Source: Psychrobacter frigidicola (GTDB lineage: Bacteria; Pseudomonadota; Gammaproteobacteria; Pseudomonadales; Moraxellaceae). Taken from it: 64,000 nt of DNA. A program made the position numbers and the translations under genes. The stretch is from contig NZ_VORZ01000003.1 of NCBI RefSeq assembly GCF_007997305.1, positions 278,377 through 342,376 on the forward strand. Direction: 5' to 3'. Positions 9,000 to 19,072 of the stretch are shown piece after piece (position 1 is the first letter of the stretch; each line of letters starts with the position of its first letter). The notes beneath the pieces are model-generated. The model ran no database searches, had not been told where the DNA came from, and worked only from the letters and a program-made list of their open reading frames with translations.

Positions 9000-9824
9000 A
9001 TGCCTATCGTAAAAGCGAAGCCAACATCACCAGGCCGCCGTTTTGTTGAAAAAGTGGTGCATCCACACCTTTATAAAGGTCGTCCGTTTGCAGCACTTCT
9101 AGAATCAAAAAGCAAGTCAGGTGGTCGTAATAATAATGGCCGCATTACTACTCGTCATATTGGCGGTGGTCATAAGCAACATTACCGCATCATTGACTTC
9201 AAGCGTACCAAAGACAATATTCCAGCCACGGTAGAGCGTATTGAATACGATCCTAACCGCACAGCTCATATTGCTCTTCTTAAGTATGCTGATGGCGAGC
9301 GTCGTTACATTATCGCTGCTAAAAAACAAGCTGTTGGTGATACAGTATTATCAGGTGAAGCGTCTCCAATTCGCCCAGGTAACTGTTTACCACTTAAAAA
9401 CATCCCGTTAGGTACTGTGATTCACAATATCGAGCTCAAAATCGGTAAAGGTGCACAGATTGCTCGTTCAGCGGGTGCAAGTGTTCAGCTACTGGGTCGT
9501 GACGGTATTTACGCGATTCTTCGTCTGCGTTCAGGTGAAACTCGCCGTGTACATGTTAATTGCCGTGCGGTTATTGGTGAAGTCTCTAATACTGAAAACA
9601 ATTTGAAATCACTTGGTAAAGCGGGTGCTTCACGTTGGCGCGGTATTCGTCCATCTGTTCGTGGTGTCGCGATGAACCCTGTTGATCACCCACATGGTGG
9701 TGGTGAAGGTCGTAATAAAGGTCGCCATCCAACCAGCCCTTGGGGTCAGAAGTCTAAAGGACTTAAAACGCGTCATAATAAGCGTACTGACAGTATGATC
9801 ATCCGTCGCGCCAAGAAGAAATAA
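9000..9824 (+). CDS. rplB: Ribosomal protein L2
   Basis: Large 50S protein needed for subunit joining and peptidyl transferase activity. 274 residues, the normal size. It shows the [20 protein letters not shown] block early, the SH3-like fold in the middle, and the highly conserved [25 protein letters not shown] region near residue 225-250 containing the functional His. The carboxyl end is basic (RAKKK). AAGGA lies upstream of the ATG; 12 bases to rpsS. Confidence 0.98.
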   Translation: MPIVKAKPTSPGRRFVEKVVHPHLYKGRPFAALLESKSKSGGRNNNGRITTRHIGGGHKQHYRIIDFKRTKDNIPATVERIEYDPNRTAHIALLKYADGERRYIIAAKKQAVGDTVLSGEASPIRPGNCLPLKNIPLGTVIHNIELKIGKGAQIARSAGASVQLLGRDGIYAILRLRSGETRRVHVNCRAVIGEVSNTENNLKSLGKAGASRWRGIRPSVRGVAMNPVDHPHGGGEGRNKGRHPTSPWGQKSKGLKTRHNKRTDSMIIRRAKKK

Positions 9825-9836
9825 AGGAAGAATCTC

Positions 9837-10112
9837 ATGCCTCGTTCATTGAAAAAAGGTCCATTCATAGACGCGCACTTGTTTGCTAAAGTTGAGAATG
9901 CATTAGAAACCAACTCACGCAAACCCATTAAAACTTGGTCGCGCCGCTCGATGATTTTGCCACAAATGGTTGGCCTAACTTTATCTGTTCACAACGGCCG
10001 TACTCATGTACCGGTTATTGTAAGCGAACAGATGGTTGGTCATAAACTAGGTGAATTTGCTCCGACTCGTACGTATCGTGGTCATGGCATTGACAGAAAA
10101 GCTAAGAAATAA
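9837..10112 (+). CDS. rpsS: Ribosomal protein S19
   Basis: 30S head protein that contacts S13 and the A-site finger. 91 residues. It begins [14 protein letters not shown], then [28 protein letters not shown] and [16 protein letters not shown], all hallmarks of the family. AAGGAAG lies before the ATG. Separated by 12 and 10 bases from rplB and rplV. Confidence 0.98.
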
Positions 10113-10122
10113 GGTGCTCACC

Positions 10123-10452
10123 ATGGAAGTAACTGCAAAATTACGCGGTGCCGCCATATCGGCACAAAAAGTTAGACTCGTTGCTGATGAAGTTCGTGGC
10201 AAATCTATCGAGCGTGCTTTGGATATCCTAACGTATAGCAATAAAAAAGGCGCTGTATTCGTTAAGAAATGTCTTAACTCAGCCATCGCCAATGCTGAAA
10301 ACAACAACGGTTTAGATATCGATACTCTTAAAGTATCAACTATCTACGTTGATGAAGGCATTACGCTAAAACGTATCCTACCACGTGCTAAAGGTCGCGC
10401 TGACCGTATCAGTAAGCGTACCTGTCACATCACTATAAAGGTAGGAGAATAA
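10123..10452 (+). CDS. rplV: Ribosomal protein L22
   Basis: 50S tunnel protein. 109 residues from the ATG at 10123, the family length. An in-frame ATG 72 bases upstream lies inside rpsS and would add an unrelated leader, so I reject it. The sequence [26 protein letters not shown] and the extended hairpin with [20 protein letters not shown] are diagnostic; that hairpin is where erythromycin resistance changes occur in other bacteria. Confidence 0.97.
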
Positions 10453-10455
10453 GTT

Positions 10456-11181
10456 ATGGGTCAAAAAGTACATCCAATCGGAATTCGTCTTGGTGTTGTC
10501 AAGAAGCATAATGCAAATTGGTATGCTAGCCCTAAACAATACTCAGAATACCTCATCAACGATATACAAGTACGCGATTATCTACGTAAAAAGCTAGATA
10601 ACGCTATGATTAGTAATATCATGATTGAGCGTCCTACTGGTGCCGCTAAGATTACCATCGCCACTGCGCGTCCTGGTATCGTTATCGGTAAAAAAGGCGA
10701 AGATATTGAGAGACTTCAAAAAGAATTGACCAAGATGATGGGCGTACCCGCTCAGGTCAACATTGAAGAAATCACCTCACCTGACCTTGATGCTCGTCTG
10801 GTAGCAGATGGCATTGGTAGCCAGCTTGAGCGCCGTGTTATGTTTCGCCGTGCAATGAAGCGCGCCGTACAAAATAGCATGCGTTCTGGTGCTAAAGGTA
10901 TTAAAGTTGAGTTGTCTGGCCGTCTTGGCGGTGCTGAGATTGCTCGTACTGAATGGTACCGTGAAGGTCGTGTGCCACTACATACGCTACGTGCCGATAT
11001 TGACTATGCGTCAGTACGTGCGGAAACCACTTACGGCACCATTGGTGTTAAAGTTTGGATTTTCCGTGGCGAAATTCTTGACGGTATGAACAGTGTATAC
11101 AATCCCGTCAAAGAAGAGCAGACTCGTGCGCCAAAACGCCGTGGTCGTGGTGGAAACCGTCGAAACACAGACAGAGGTTAA
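10456..11181 (+). CDS. rpsC: Ribosomal protein S3
   Basis: 30S protein at the mRNA entry site. 241 residues: [13 protein letters not shown] at the start, a KH domain with [18 protein letters not shown] near residues 74-91, and the carboxyl domain with [31 protein letters not shown]. It ends in an Arg/Gly-rich tail ([11 protein letters not shown]). Starts three bases after rplV and ends three bases before rplP. Confidence 0.98.
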   Translation: MGQKVHPIGIRLGVVKKHNANWYASPKQYSEYLINDIQVRDYLRKKLDNAMISNIMIERPTGAAKITIATARPGIVIGKKGEDIERLQKELTKMMGVPAQVNIEEITSPDLDARLVADGIGSQLERRVMFRRAMKRAVQNSMRSGAKGIKVELSGRLGGAEIARTEWYREGRVPLHTLRADIDYASVRAETTYGTIGVKVWIFRGEILDGMNSVYNPVKEEQTRAPKRRGRGGNRRNTDRG

Positions 11182-11184
11182 ACT

Positions 11185-11598
11185 ATGTTACAGCCAAAAC
11201 GTACCAAGTTTCGTAAAATGCACAAAGGTCGTAACACTGGGCTCGCTCATCGTGGAAGCACCGTTGCATTTGGACAATTTGGTCTAAAATCTTTGACTCG
11301 CGGTCGTATGACTGCCCGTCAAATTGAAGCGGCACGTCGTACCATTACTCGTAAAATTAAGCGTGGTGGTAAAATTTGGATTCGTGTTTTCCCAGACAAA
11401 CCTATTTCCAATAAACCATTAGAAGTACGTATGGGTAAAGGTAAAGGTCCTGTAGAATACTGGGTATGCGAAGTCAAACCTGGTAAAATGCTATATGAAC
11501 TTGAAGGGGTTTCAGAAGAGCTGGCTCGCGAAGCTTTAACGCTTGCTGCAGCAAAACTGCCCTTTAAAACTACCATTGTTAAGCGGACGATAATGTAA
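11185..11598 (+). CDS. rplP: Ribosomal protein L16
   Basis: 50S protein that helps position A-site tRNA. 137 residues with the canonical start [18 protein letters not shown], the [29 protein letters not shown] block and [23 protein letters not shown]. An Arg near residue 81 ([20 protein letters not shown] context) matches the region hydroxylated by RoxA/YcfD in E. coli. Its stop overlaps the rpmC start by one base (TAATG). Confidence 0.98.
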   Translation: MLQPKRTKFRKMHKGRNTGLAHRGSTVAFGQFGLKSLTRGRMTARQIEAARRTITRKIKRGGKIWIRVFPDKPISNKPLEVRMGKGKGPVEYWVCEVKPGKMLYELEGVSEELAREALTLAAAKLPFKTTIVKRTIM

Positions 11599-11795
11599 TG
11601 AAGATCAGTGAATTACGTGATAAATCATTAGAAGAACTGACCCAGTTACTTGATGAAAAGCAACTTGATGCTTTCCGTATTCGTATGGCTAAAGCAACTG
11701 GTCAGTTGGGGAATACCCATGAAGTCAGAGTTAATCGTCGTACGATTGCTCAGGTTCAGACTTTGATTAACGAGAAACAACGAGGCGACTCATGA
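11598..11795 (+). CDS. rpmC: Ribosomal protein L29
   Basis: Small two-helix 50S protein near the tunnel exit. 65 residues: [22 protein letters not shown], then [32 protein letters not shown]. Sandwiched tightly, sharing one base with rplP and four with rpsQ, so its translation is probably coupled to both neighbours. Confidence 0.97.
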   Translation: MKISELRDKSLEELTQLLDEKQLDAFRIRMAKATGQLGNTHEVRVNRRTIAQVQTLINEKQRGDS

Positions 11796-12067
11796 GCGAA
11801 AACGATCAAGCAACTACCAACGCTAGCGTATTGACAGGAAGAGTTGTCAGCGACAAGATGGACAAATCCATCACGGTTTTGATTGAGCGTCTTGTTCGTC
11901 ATCCTTTATATGGCAAACAGCTTCGTCGTTCGACTAAAATTAAAGCCCATGATGAGAATAATGTCTGCCAACAAGGTGACCTTGTCCGCATCAAAGAAAC
12001 GCGTCCAATCTCAAAAACTAAGTCTTGGACTTTAGTTGATGTGGTTGAAAAAGTAGAAAAAATCTAA
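11792..12067 (+). CDS. rpsQ: Ribosomal protein S17
   Basis: OB-fold 30S primary binding protein. 91 residues, with a polar amino-terminal addition of about ten residues ([11 protein letters not shown]) before the conserved [29 protein letters not shown]. Later motifs include [29 protein letters not shown]. Last gene of the S10 group; a 181-base gap with a promoter follows. Confidence 0.97.
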   Translation: MSENDQATTNASVLTGRVVSDKMDKSITVLIERLVRHPLYGKQLRRSTKIKAHDENNVCQQGDLVRIKETRPISKTKSWTLVDVVEKVEKI

Positions 12068-12072
12068 GTAAA

Positions 12073-12101
12073 TTGCATTAAAAGTCAGAAGCTGTTAAAA
12101 T
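12073..12101 (+). promoter_or_regulatory. Internal promoter between rpsQ and rplN (spc group)
   Basis: TTGCAT (12073-12078), 17-base spacer and TAAAAT (12096-12101), followed by a G+C-rich discriminator (GTCCGCC). It lies in the 181-base gap between rpsQ and rplN, far longer than the 3-20 base gaps around it. No terminator is visible before it, so it probably adds to read-through from the S10 promoter. Confidence 0.7.
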
Positions 12102-12248
12102 GTCCGCCTTTTTAAGGATGCTGATTGCGCCGAGCGTATATCACTCACATTAAGAGTAAGCTGCGGTTATTTACATTAAATGCCGTCTACTCATACTGTG
12201 CTAGCGGCAGCAACTGGCTTTTATTGCTCATACGTGCGGAGTAACGCT

Positions 12249-12617
12249 ATGATTCAGGTTGAGTCAATGCTGGAAGTTGCAGATAATAGCGGTGCAAGAC
12301 GAGTTCAGTGCATTAAAGTACTGGGTGGTTCTCATCGTCGTTATGCATCAGTCGGCGATATCATTAAAGTAACGGTTAAAGAAGCCATTCCTCGTGGTCG
12401 TGTCAAAAAAGGCGACGTGATGAATGCAGTAGTTGTACGTACCAAAAAAGGCGTTCGTCGTCCTGATGGTTCTGTGCTACGTTTTGATGACAATGCTGCG
12501 GTATTGTTGAACCAGAACAAAGCACCGATTGCAACTCGTATTTTTGGACCGGTAACTCGTGAACTACGTGGTGATCAGTTTATGAAAATTGTATCCCTAG
12601 CACCAGAAGTATTGTGA
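12249..12617 (+). CDS. rplN: Ribosomal protein L14
   Basis: 50S protein at the subunit interface and binding site of the silencing factor RsfS. 122 residues, the standard size, from the ATG at 12249 ([26 protein letters not shown]). An in-frame upstream ATG at 12180 would add 23 residues not found in the family. CGGAGT about seven bases before 12249 serves as ribosome binding site. Confidence 0.98.
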   Translation: MIQVESMLEVADNSGARRVQCIKVLGGSHRRYASVGDIIKVTVKEAIPRGRVKKGDVMNAVVVRTKKGVRRPDGSVLRFDDNAAVLLNQNKAPIATRIFGPVTRELRGDQFMKIVSLAPEVL

Positions 12618-12625
12618 GGTAATCC

Positions 12626-12943
12626 ATGTCAAAATTACGTAAAGGCGATACAGTCGTTGTGATTGCTGGTAAAGACAAAAGCAAGCAAGGTACTGTACAA
12701 GCTGTAAAAAACGATCGTATTAAAGTTGAAGGTGTTAATATTGTTACTAAACATCAGAAGCCAAATCAGGCAACTGGCGTTGAAGGCGGCATTATTAAGA
12801 AAGAAGCTTTTCTACATATCTCAAATGTCGCAATTCTAAATGCGCAAACCCAAAAAGCAGACCGTATTACTTACCAAACCAATGATGATGGCGTTAAACA
12901 ACGCGTTTATCGTTCAAATGGTGAAGTCGTGGCGACTGCGTAA
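12626..12943 (+). CDS. rplX: Ribosomal protein L24
   Basis: Assembly-initiating 50S protein with a KOW motif (KLRKGDTVVVIAGKDKSKQGTVQAV, residues 3-27). 105 residues. It also has VEGVNIVTKHQKPNQATGVEGGIIKKEAFLHISNVAIL, the usual middle block. Eight bases after rplN and 21 before rplE. Confidence 0.98.
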   Translation: MSKLRKGDTVVVIAGKDKSKQGTVQAVKNDRIKVEGVNIVTKHQKPNQATGVEGGIIKKEAFLHISNVAILNAQTQKADRITYQTNDDGVKQRVYRSNGEVVATA

Positions 12944-12964
12944 GACACTAAGGGTGTAATTGTA

Positions 12965-13501
12965 ATGGCAAGATTAAAAGCTTTATATAACAATGAACTA
13001 AAGCAGCAAATCAAAGAAGAGCTTGGTTTAGCTAATGTGATGCAAGTGCCTAAAATCACTAAAATCACACTTAATATGGGTGTAGGCGGGGCATCTCAAG
13101 ACAAGAAATTGCTTGAAGGCGCTGTAGCTGACATGACTGCGATTGCTGGTCAAAAACCTGTAGTCACCAAAGCGCGTAAATCAATCGCTGGCTTTAAGAT
13201 TCGTGAAGAATGGCCAATTGGTTGTAAAGTAACGCTACGCGGTGAGCAAATGTACGAATTTTTAGATCGTCTCATTGCCGTTGCAATTCCTCGTGTTCGT
13301 GACTTCCGTGGTTTTTCACCTAAAGCTTTCGACGGACGTGGCAACTACTCATTGGGTATTAAAGAACAAATCGTATTCCCAGAAGTAGACTTTGACAAGA
13401 TTGATCGTATCCGTGGTATGGATGTGACTATCACTACGTCAGCTGCTACTGATGATGAAGGTCGTGCGCTGCTTAAAGCATTCGGCTTCCCATTTAAATA
13501 A
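12965..13501 (+). CDS. rplE: Ribosomal protein L5
   Basis: 50S central protuberance protein that binds 5S rRNA. 178 residues, normal length. Conserved stretches: [14 protein letters not shown] near residues 27-40, [32 protein letters not shown], and [28 protein letters not shown]. In E. coli, S8 represses the spc operon at the rplE start; nothing obvious here proves or excludes that. Confidence 0.98.
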   Translation: MARLKALYNNELKQQIKEELGLANVMQVPKITKITLNMGVGGASQDKKLLEGAVADMTAIAGQKPVVTKARKSIAGFKIREEWPIGCKVTLRGEQMYEFLDRLIAVAIPRVRDFRGFSPKAFDGRGNYSLGIKEQIVFPEVDFDKIDRIRGMDVTITTSAATDDEGRALLKAFGFPFK

Positions 13502-13513
13502 GGTAAAGACGTT

Positions 13514-13819
13514 ATGGCAAAGAAGAGCATGATTAACCGCGAATTAAAGCGCGAAAAAATGGTTGCTAAATATGCTGATAAGCGTATCAAGCTAAAAGAG
13601 ACCATCGGTGATATGAATGCAAGTGACGAAGAGCGTATGGACGCGATGTTAGAGCTACAAGCTTTACCACGTAACTCATCGCCAGTACGTCTGCGCAATC
13701 GTTGTGCTATCACAGGTCGTCCTCATGGCTACTTCCGTAAGTTTGGCTTATCACGCAATATGCTGCGTGAGCGAGTCATGCAAGGCGATGTGCCTGGTGT
13801 TCGTAAAGCAAGCTGGTAA
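13514..13819 (+). CDS. rpsN: Ribosomal protein S14 (zinc-free type)
   Basis: 30S head protein. 101 residues, the long type without zinc-binding Cys pairs. It shows [19 protein letters not shown] at the start and the conserved ending [41 protein letters not shown]. Eleven bases before rpsH. Confidence 0.98.
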   Translation: MAKKSMINRELKREKMVAKYADKRIKLKETIGDMNASDEERMDAMLELQALPRNSSPVRLRNRCAITGRPHGYFRKFGLSRNMLRERVMQGDVPGVRKASW

Positions 13820-13830
13820 GGAGTAACTAC

Positions 13831-14229
13831 ATGAGTATGCAAGATACCGTTGGGGATATGCTAACCCGTATTCGTAACGCACAAATGGCTAATAAAGTTT
13901 CAGTGGCTATGCCAAGCTCAAAACTACGTAAATCTATTGCTGATTTATTAGTTAATGAAGGCTATGTAGCTAGTGCTGTTGTTAAAGCAGAAGACAACAA
14001 CAAAGCGACCCTATCTATCGAATTAAAATACTTCGAAGGTAAACCTGTCATCGAAACAATCCAACGTTTCAGCCGTCCTGGCTTGCGCCAGCATCGCGGT
14101 AAAGATGCTATCCCTACTGTTAAGCAGGGTATGGGTGTTGCTATCGTATCAACTAGTAAAGGTATCATGAGTGATCGTGCTGCTCGCGCTGCTGATATCG
14201 GTGGTGAAGTCGTCGCGTTTGTAGCATAA
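13831..14229 (+). CDS. rpsH: Ribosomal protein S8
   Basis: 30S platform protein and, in E. coli, repressor of the spc operon. 132 residues: [21 protein letters not shown] at the start and RRAxD-type carboxyl region with [38 protein letters not shown] precedes the ATG. A 219-base gap with a dyad and a possible promoter separates it from rplF, a break not seen in the E. coli operon. Confidence 0.98.
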   Translation: MSMQDTVGDMLTRIRNAQMANKVSVAMPSSKLRKSIADLLVNEGYVASAVVKAEDNNKATLSIELKYFEGKPVIETIQRFSRPGLRQHRGKDAIPTVKQGMGVAIVSTSKGIMSDRAARAADIGGEVVAFVA

Positions 14230-14448
14230 GCTACACACTGGCAAAGTCTATTTGTATCTCGTTAGACTCACGCCATCCTAATAATTCTTTATTTCAAGGA
14301 TGGCGTACAACATACCTCAACAATTATTTAAAATTGATGAGTGTCTAATACGATCAATTATGCTAAACTAACACGCTTTTTAGCCTGTTAGTTTTTTCGC
14401 TATTATTTATCGCTAACAGAAGTTGTTAATTTTTTAAGGAATACTCCT
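14230..14448 (+). promoter_or_regulatory. rpsH-rplF gap: perfect 10-base inverted repeat and possible promoter
   Basis: A perfect inverted repeat with arms ACGCCATCCT (14270-14279) and AGGATGGCGT (14297-14306) surrounds a 17-base A+T-rich loop; no T-run follows, so it is not a classic terminator. Downstream, TTGATG (14334-14339) and TATGCT (14359-14364) with a 19-base spacer could be a weak promoter for rplF onward. AAGGAA before 14449 is the rplF ribosome binding site. Confidence 0.5.
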
Positions 14449-14982
14449 ATGTCTCGTGTGGCTAAAGCCCCAGTGACGCTGCCAAACGGCGTAAGCGTTA
14501 CTTTGAACGATCGGCAGGTCGAAGTGAAAGGCAAGAACGGCAATTTGTCTTTACGCCTGCATGAATTGGTCGAGCTGAAACAGGAAGATGATGCTATTCT
14601 TCTCTCACCTGCAGTCGACTCAAAAGAAGCCATGATGCACACTGGCACTATCCGCGCTCTACTTAACAATTATGTTATAGGCGTGACTGAAGGCTTTGAA
14701 AGACGTCTTCAATTGATTGGTGTTGGTTATCGCGCTCAAGCTACTGGTAATAAAGTAACTTTAAACGTTGGTTACTCACATCCAGTAGAATATACGCTAC
14801 CTGAAGGTGTGTCAGCTGAAACCCCAACACAAACTGAAATCGTTTTAAAATCAAACGATAAGCAGCAACTTGGTCAAGCAGCGGCTAAAATCCGTGGTTT
14901 CCGCCCACCGGAGCCTTACAAAGGTAAAGGTATTCGCTATAGCGACGAACATGTGATTCGTAAAGAAGCTAAGAAAAAATAA
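14449..14982 (+). CDS. rplF: Ribosomal protein L6
   Basis: 50S protein near the factor-binding centre. 177 residues made of two related domains. Family motifs: [16 protein letters not shown] at the start, [25 protein letters not shown] in the middle and the signature [29 protein letters not shown] at the end. It heads the second half of the spc group after a 219-base gap. Confidence 0.98.
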   Translation: MSRVAKAPVTLPNGVSVTLNDRQVEVKGKNGNLSLRLHELVELKQEDDAILLSPAVDSKEAMMHTGTIRALLNNYVIGVTEGFERRLQLIGVGYRAQATGNKVTLNVGYSHPVEYTLPEGVSAETPTQTEIVLKSNDKQQLGQAAAKIRGFRPPEPYKGKGIRYSDEHVIRKEAKKK

Positions 14983-14993
14983 GGTGAGTTGAA

Positions 14994-15344
14994 ATGTTTG
15001 ATAAAAAAGCAGCTCGTCTGCGTCGATCTAAGAAAACCCGCGCGCATATCCGTTTCTTGGGCGTTCATCGTCTAACGGTTAATCGCACGCCAAAGCATAT
15101 TTATGCCCAGATTATCTCTCCGAACGGTGGTGAAGTGATTGCTCAGGCATCTACCTTAGACGGCAGCTTGCGTTCAGGCGCGACTGGTAACGCTGATGCA
15201 GCGACGTCTGTAGGCCAAATGATCGCAGAACGTGCAAAAGCAGCTGGTATTACTAAAGTTGCATTTGACCGTAGTGGTTTCAAATATCATGGTCGAGTAA
15301 AAGCTTTAGCTGAAGCGGCTCGCGAAAACGGATTGGAGTTTTAA
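14994..15344 (+). CDS. rplR: Ribosomal protein L18
   Basis: 50S protein that delivers and anchors 5S rRNA. 116 residues: basic start ([18 protein letters not shown]), [21 protein letters not shown] and the carboxyl block [31 protein letters not shown]. Two bases separate its stop from rpsE. Confidence 0.98.
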   Translation: MFDKKAARLRRSKKTRAHIRFLGVHRLTVNRTPKHIYAQIISPNGGEVIAQASTLDGSLRSGATGNADAATSVGQMIAERAKAAGITKVAFDRSGFKYHGRVKALAEAARENGLEF

Positions 15345-15346
15345 TC

Positions 15347-15862
15347 ATGGCTAGAAATGATAAAAATGATAAAAACGAACAGACTGACGGTTTAGTAGAA
15401 CGCTTAGTTACCGTTGATCGCGTTGCAAAAGTGGTTAAAGGTGGTCGTATCTTCTCTTTCACTGCTTTAACAGTAGTAGGTGATGGCAATGGCCGTGTTG
15501 GTTTTGGTCGTGGTAAAGCACGTGAAGTGCCAGCTGCTATTCAAAAAGCGCTAGAAGCTGCCAAACGTAATATGATTACGATTGAGCTTAACGACACAAC
15601 TTTGTTCCACCCTATTAGCGCTCGTCATGGTGCAAGTAAAGTCTATATGCAGCCTGCATCTGAAGGTACTGGCGTAATCGCTGGTGGCGCAATGCGTGCG
15701 GTATTAGAAGTTGCTGGTGTCAAAGACGTTTTGACTAAATGTCATGGTTCTACCAACATGGCTAACGTTGTACGTGCAACATTCAATGGTTTACGTGATA
15801 TGTCAACTCCAGAAAAGATGGCAGCCAAACGTGGTAAATCTGTAGACGAAATTTTGGGCTAA
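15347..15862 (+). CDS. rpsE: Ribosomal protein S5
   Basis: 30S protein involved in decoding fidelity and mRNA unwinding. 171 residues. It has the double-stranded-RNA-binding-like region with [43 protein letters not shown] (about residues 24-66) and the carboxyl domain with [30 protein letters not shown] polar Asn/Asp/Lys amino-terminal stretch ([11 protein letters not shown]) precedes the fold. Confidence 0.98.
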   Translation: MARNDKNDKNEQTDGLVERLVTVDRVAKVVKGGRIFSFTALTVVGDGNGRVGFGRGKAREVPAAIQKALEAAKRNMITIELNDTTLFHPISARHGASKVYMQPASEGTGVIAGGAMRAVLEVAGVKDVLTKCHGSTNMANVVRATFNGLRDMSTPEKMAAKRGKSVDEILG

Positions 15863-15882
15863 CTTAGACTAGGTGAGTTACG

Positions 15883-16062
15883 ATGAAGACAATGAGAGTC
15901 ACTCAATTAAAATCAGGTGCCCATCGCCTCAAGAGCCACAAAGCTAGCTTGAAAGGATTGGGTTTACGCCGTATCGGTCATACTGTTGAAATAGAAGATA
16001 CACCTTCAACTCGTGGCATGGTACATCGCGTCAACTACATGGTAAAAGTGGAGGAAGCGTAA
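15883..16062 (+). CDS. rpmD: Ribosomal protein L30
   Basis: Small 50S protein of 59 residues: [34 protein letters not shown], ending [16 protein letters not shown]. The ATG at 15883 has AGGTGA upstream. An internal ATG three codons later would also fit the family, which usually begins closer to the RVTQLKS motif. Its stop overlaps the rplO start by one base. Confidence 0.96.
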   Translation: MKTMRVTQLKSGAHRLKSHKASLKGLGLRRIGHTVEIEDTPSTRGMVHRVNYMVKVEEA

Positions 16063-16502
16063 TGGGTCTTAGATTAAATGAATTATCACCAGGTGTTGGC
16101 GCAAAGAAAACTGCCCAACGTCGTGGTCGTGGTATCGGTTCAGGTCTTGGTAAAACAGGTGGTCGTGGTGTAAAAGGCCAAAAATCACGTTCAGGTTCTA
16201 GCGTTCGCGCAGGATTTGAGGGTGGTCAAACACCATTGTATCGCCGTCTGCCAAAATTTGGCTTTACCAGTAGAATGGCAATGACGACTGCAGAAGTTCG
16301 TCTGTCTGAACTGAATAAAGTGGAAGGTGATGTGGTAAGTGTTGCAAGTCTAAAAACTGCTAACATTATTCGTCACGATATGAAGCGTGCTCGTATTATT
16401 TTGTCAGGCGACGTCACTAAAGCTTACACCTTTCAAGGTGTAAAAGTGACTAAAGGCGCCAAGCAAGCAATCGAAGCTGCTGGTGGTAGCATCGAGGAGT
16501 AG
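16062..16502 (+). CDS. rplO: Ribosomal protein L15
   Basis: 50S assembly protein. 146 residues with a long basic Gly-rich extension ([26 protein letters not shown], about residues 20-45), then [18 protein letters not shown] and a globular carboxyl half. Four bases separate its stop from the GTG of secY. Confidence 0.98.
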   Translation: MGLRLNELSPGVGAKKTAQRRGRGIGSGLGKTGGRGVKGQKSRSGSSVRAGFEGGQTPLYRRLPKFGFTSRMAMTTAEVRLSELNKVEGDVVSVASLKTANIIRHDMKRARIILSGDVTKAYTFQGVKVTKGAKQAIEAAGGSIEE

Positions 16503-16506
16503 GAAC

Positions 16507-17853
16507 GTGTCAAAACAATCAATGTCATCGTCTGGTATCCCGCTCAATCCTTTTGCTTTTATACGTAAGTATGATGAGCTATGGACTCGTTTACTATTTC
16601 TAATCGGCGCATTGATTGTCTATCGTTTAGGGTCACATATTCCGGTACCTGGGATTAATCCAGTCAATTTGGCAGACTTGTTCTCGCGCAATGAAAATAC
16701 TATCTTAAGCATGTTCAACATGTTCTCAGGTGGTGCGCTTGAACGTATGTCTATCATGGCGCTTGGCATCATGCCGTATATTTCAGCGTCAATTATTGTA
16801 CAGATGATGTCAGCGGTATTACCATCGCTTGAAGCTCTCAAAAAAGAGGGCGAAGCAGGACGGCGCAAGCTTAACAAGTATACTCGTCAAGGGACGCTTG
16901 CTTTAGCACTTGTGCAGTCATTAGGTATGTCTGCTGGTTTGATAAGTCAGAATTTAACTCTGTCTTCTGGTCTTACTTTTTATATTCCAGCGGTTACTTC
17001 TCTAGTAGCAGGCGCTATGTTTTTAATGTGGCTTGGTGAGCAGATTACAGAGCGCGGTGTAGGTAACGGTATCTCAATGCTAATTTTTGCGAGCATTGTT
17101 GCCGGTACACCAGGTATGATTTCGCAGTCTATCGAACAAGTAAATCAAGGGCAAATGAACTTGATTGTTCTGTTTATTTTTGTGGTACTAGGTGTCGCAG
17201 TAACTGCAGGCATTGTGTATATTGAACGAGCGCAGCGTCGCGTTCCTGTTAACTATGCTCAAAAGCAACAGCAAGGTCGAAAAATATATGCTCAGCAGCA
17301 GTCACACTTGCCTTTGAAAATTAATATGGCGGGCGTTATTCCTGCTATTTTTGCCAGTTCGTTGTTGCTGTTTCCTGCTAGTTTAGGGCAATGGGTCGGG
17401 CAGTCCACAGATCCCACCTTTACTCAAAAGATATTACAAAATATGGCATTAGTGTTGTCTCCAGGACAACCTCTATATTTAGTTCTATTCGGCGCAATGA
17501 TAATTTTCTTCTGTTATTTTTATACGGCGTTAGTCTTTAGTCCTCGTGAAGTTGCTGAAAACCTTAAACGTAGTGGTGCTTACATCCCAGGTATTCGTCC
17601 TGGACAACAGACCCAGCGTTACCTCGATCATGTATTAAATCGTCTAACTTTTATTGGCGCAATATACATGACTGTTATTTGTCTAATGCCGATGGTTATC
17701 CAGTCATCATTTGGTGTGCCGTTCAACCTCGGCGGTACGTCACTCTTAATTATGGTGGTTGTAGTAATGGATTTCATCTCACAAATTCAAGCGCATTTGA
17801 TGACCCACCAATATCATGATCAGACGTTAATTCAGTCGCCTACTCGATCTTAG
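16507..17853 (+). CDS. secY: SecY, protein translocase channel subunit
   Basis: Central pore of the Sec translocon in the inner membrane, working with SecE, SecG, SecA and YidC. 448 residues with about ten transmembrane helices. Family signatures: [13 protein letters not shown] near helix 1, [61 protein letters not shown], and the cytoplasmic loop [35 protein letters not shown] take the GTG at 16507, six bases after GAGGAG; the next ATG is five codons on. Confidence 0.97.
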   Translation: MSKQSMSSSGIPLNPFAFIRKYDELWTRLLFLIGALIVYRLGSHIPVPGINPVNLADLFSRNENTILSMFNMFSGGALERMSIMALGIMPYISASIIVQMMSAVLPSLEALKKEGEAGRRKLNKYTRQGTLALALVQSLGMSAGLISQNLTLSSGLTFYIPAVTSLVAGAMFLMWLGEQITERGVGNGISMLIFASIVAGTPGMISQSIEQVNQGQMNLIVLFIFVVLGVAVTAGIVYIERAQRRVPVNYAQKQQQGRKIYAQQQSHLPLKINMAGVIPAIFASSLLLFPASLGQWVGQSTDPTFTQKILQNMALVLSPGQPLYLVLFGAMIIFFCYFYTALVFSPREVAENLKRSGAYIPGIRPGQQTQRYLDHVLNRLTFIGAIYMTVICLMPMVIQSSFGVPFNLGGTSLLIMVVVVMDFISQIQAHLMTHQYHDQTLIQSPTRS

Positions 17854-17884
17854 ATGAGTAGTGCAATACTTTAAGGAGCATGTG

Positions 17885-18001
17885 ATGAAAGTCCAAGCAT
17901 CAGTTAAGAAAATTTGTGGTAGTTGTAAAGTTGTACGCCGTAGAGGCGTTGTACATATTATTTGTACAGCTGAACCTCGTCACAAACAGCGTCAAGGTTA
18001 A
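17885..18001 (+). CDS. rpmJ: Ribosomal protein L36 (zinc-binding type)
   Basis: The smallest 50S protein, 38 residues: [16 protein letters not shown], then [21 protein letters not shown]. The zinc ligands are visible as Cys11, Cys14, Cys27 and His33, so this is the zinc-containing form. AAGGAG sits six bases before the ATG. It closes the spc group, 31 bases after secY. Confidence 0.96.
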   Translation: MKVQASVKKICGSCKVVRRRGVVHIICTAEPRHKQRQG

Positions 18002-18051
18002 TCAGTAAGTAGCATAAGGCAGTAAGCCTAAACTATAGATTGAATTAACAC

Positions 18052-18085
18052 TTGAAAAATAACGGCGGATGCGTTATTATCCGCC
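18052..18085 (+). promoter_or_regulatory. Promoter of the alpha group (rpsM-rpsK-rpsD-rpoA-rplQ) with overlapping dyad
   Basis: TTGAAA (18052-18057), 17-base spacer and TATTAT (18075-18080). An inverted repeat GGCGGAT (18064-18070) / ATCCGCC (18079-18085) spans the spacer and the -10 box. It lies in the 257-base gap between rpmJ and rpsM and would leave a leader of about 170 bases before rpsM. In E. coli, S4 represses this operon through such a leader; I do not recognise that pseudoknot here. Confidence 0.65.
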
Positions 18086-18258
18086 ACTTGCCGTAGTTCA
18101 TACTAATGTTTTCTATGTCTTGAATCCGCCGATTTATTTACTAAATAATTGGTGTGATGATAATAATAAAAGCAAATGTATCAACAGCAACAAATCTGAG
18201 AAATAATGCAATATTATTTAAGAAATAATGCTTATTTCTCGTTAATGGAGAGAAATCA

Positions 18259-18615
18259 ATGGCTCGTATTGCCGGCGTAAATATTCCGGATAATAAGCAT
18301 GCTGTTATTTCACTAACTTACATCTTTGGTGTAGGTCGTACCACTGCTCAGAAAATCTTAGAAGCAGTTGGCATTGCCCATACTACTAAAGTAAGTCAGT
18401 TAGATGATACACAGTTAGATGCTATCCGCGCACAAGTTGCAAATTACATGACTGAAGGTGACCTTCGTCGTGAAGTGTCAATGAATATCAAGCGCTTGGT
18501 TGACCTTGGTTGTTACCGTGGCATTCGCCATCGTCGTAACTTACCAGTTAGAGGTCAGAACACCAAGAACAACGCTCGTACTCGTAAGGGTCCGACACGC
18601 CCTCTCAAAAGATAA
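18259..18615 (+). CDS. rpsM: Ribosomal protein S13
   Basis: 30S head protein at the subunit bridge. 118 residues: [33 protein letters not shown], then [47 protein letters not shown], the conserved carboxyl tail that contacts P-site tRNA. AGAGA lies before the ATG. First gene of the alpha group. Confidence 0.98.
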   Translation: MARIAGVNIPDNKHAVISLTYIFGVGRTTAQKILEAVGIAHTTKVSQLDDTQLDAIRAQVANYMTEGDLRREVSMNIKRLVDLGCYRGIRHRRNLPVRGQNTKNNARTRKGPTRPLKR

Positions 18616-18635
18616 TTAACTTAGGAAGCTAAAAG

Positions 18636-19025
18636 ATGGCAAAAGACACTCGCAGTCGCAAAAAGGTGACTCGTCGTTCAGTATCGGAGGGCATAGCCCA
18701 TATCCATGCGTCTTTTAATAACACCATTGTTACGATTACCGATCGTCAAGGTAATGCATTGGCTTGGGCCACTTCAGGTGGACAAGGCTTCCGTGGTTCA
18801 CGTAAATCTACGCCATTTGCAGCTCAGGTTGCAGCTGAAGTTGCTGGTAAAGCAGCTCAAGAATATGGTGTTAAGAATATCGATGTTTTGGTCAAAGGAC
18901 CAGGACCGGGTCGTGAGTCTGCGGTAAGAGCACTAGGTGCATTGGGTTATAAAGTTAACAGTATTTCTGATGTAACCCCAATTCCACACAATGGTTGCCG
19001 TGCGCCGAAAAAGCGCCGCGTCTAA
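18636..19025 (+). CDS. rpsK: Ribosomal protein S11
   Basis: 30S platform protein. 129 residues with [49 protein letters not shown] and the ending [18 protein letters not shown]. The Asn-Gly in PHNGC is the spot that forms isoaspartate in E. coli S11. Twenty bases after rpsM. Confidence 0.98.
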   Translation: MAKDTRSRKKVTRRSVSEGIAHIHASFNNTIVTITDRQGNALAWATSGGQGFRGSRKSTPFAAQVAAEVAGKAAQEYGVKNIDVLVKGPGPGRESAVRALGALGYKVNSISDVTPIPHNGCRAPKKRRV

Positions 19026-19072
19026 TATTAGAGACGAAGCTTTTATAATAAAAGCTTATAGGAGACATAACA

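Noticed and set aside
10051..10122. 24-residue extension of L22 from an upstream ATG
   Set aside because: It lies inside rpsS; L22 from 10123 has the exact family start and length.
12180..12248. 23-residue extension of L14 from an upstream ATG
   Set aside because: L14 is 122 residues from 12249 with a ribosome binding site there; the extension overlaps the leader region and is not found in the family.
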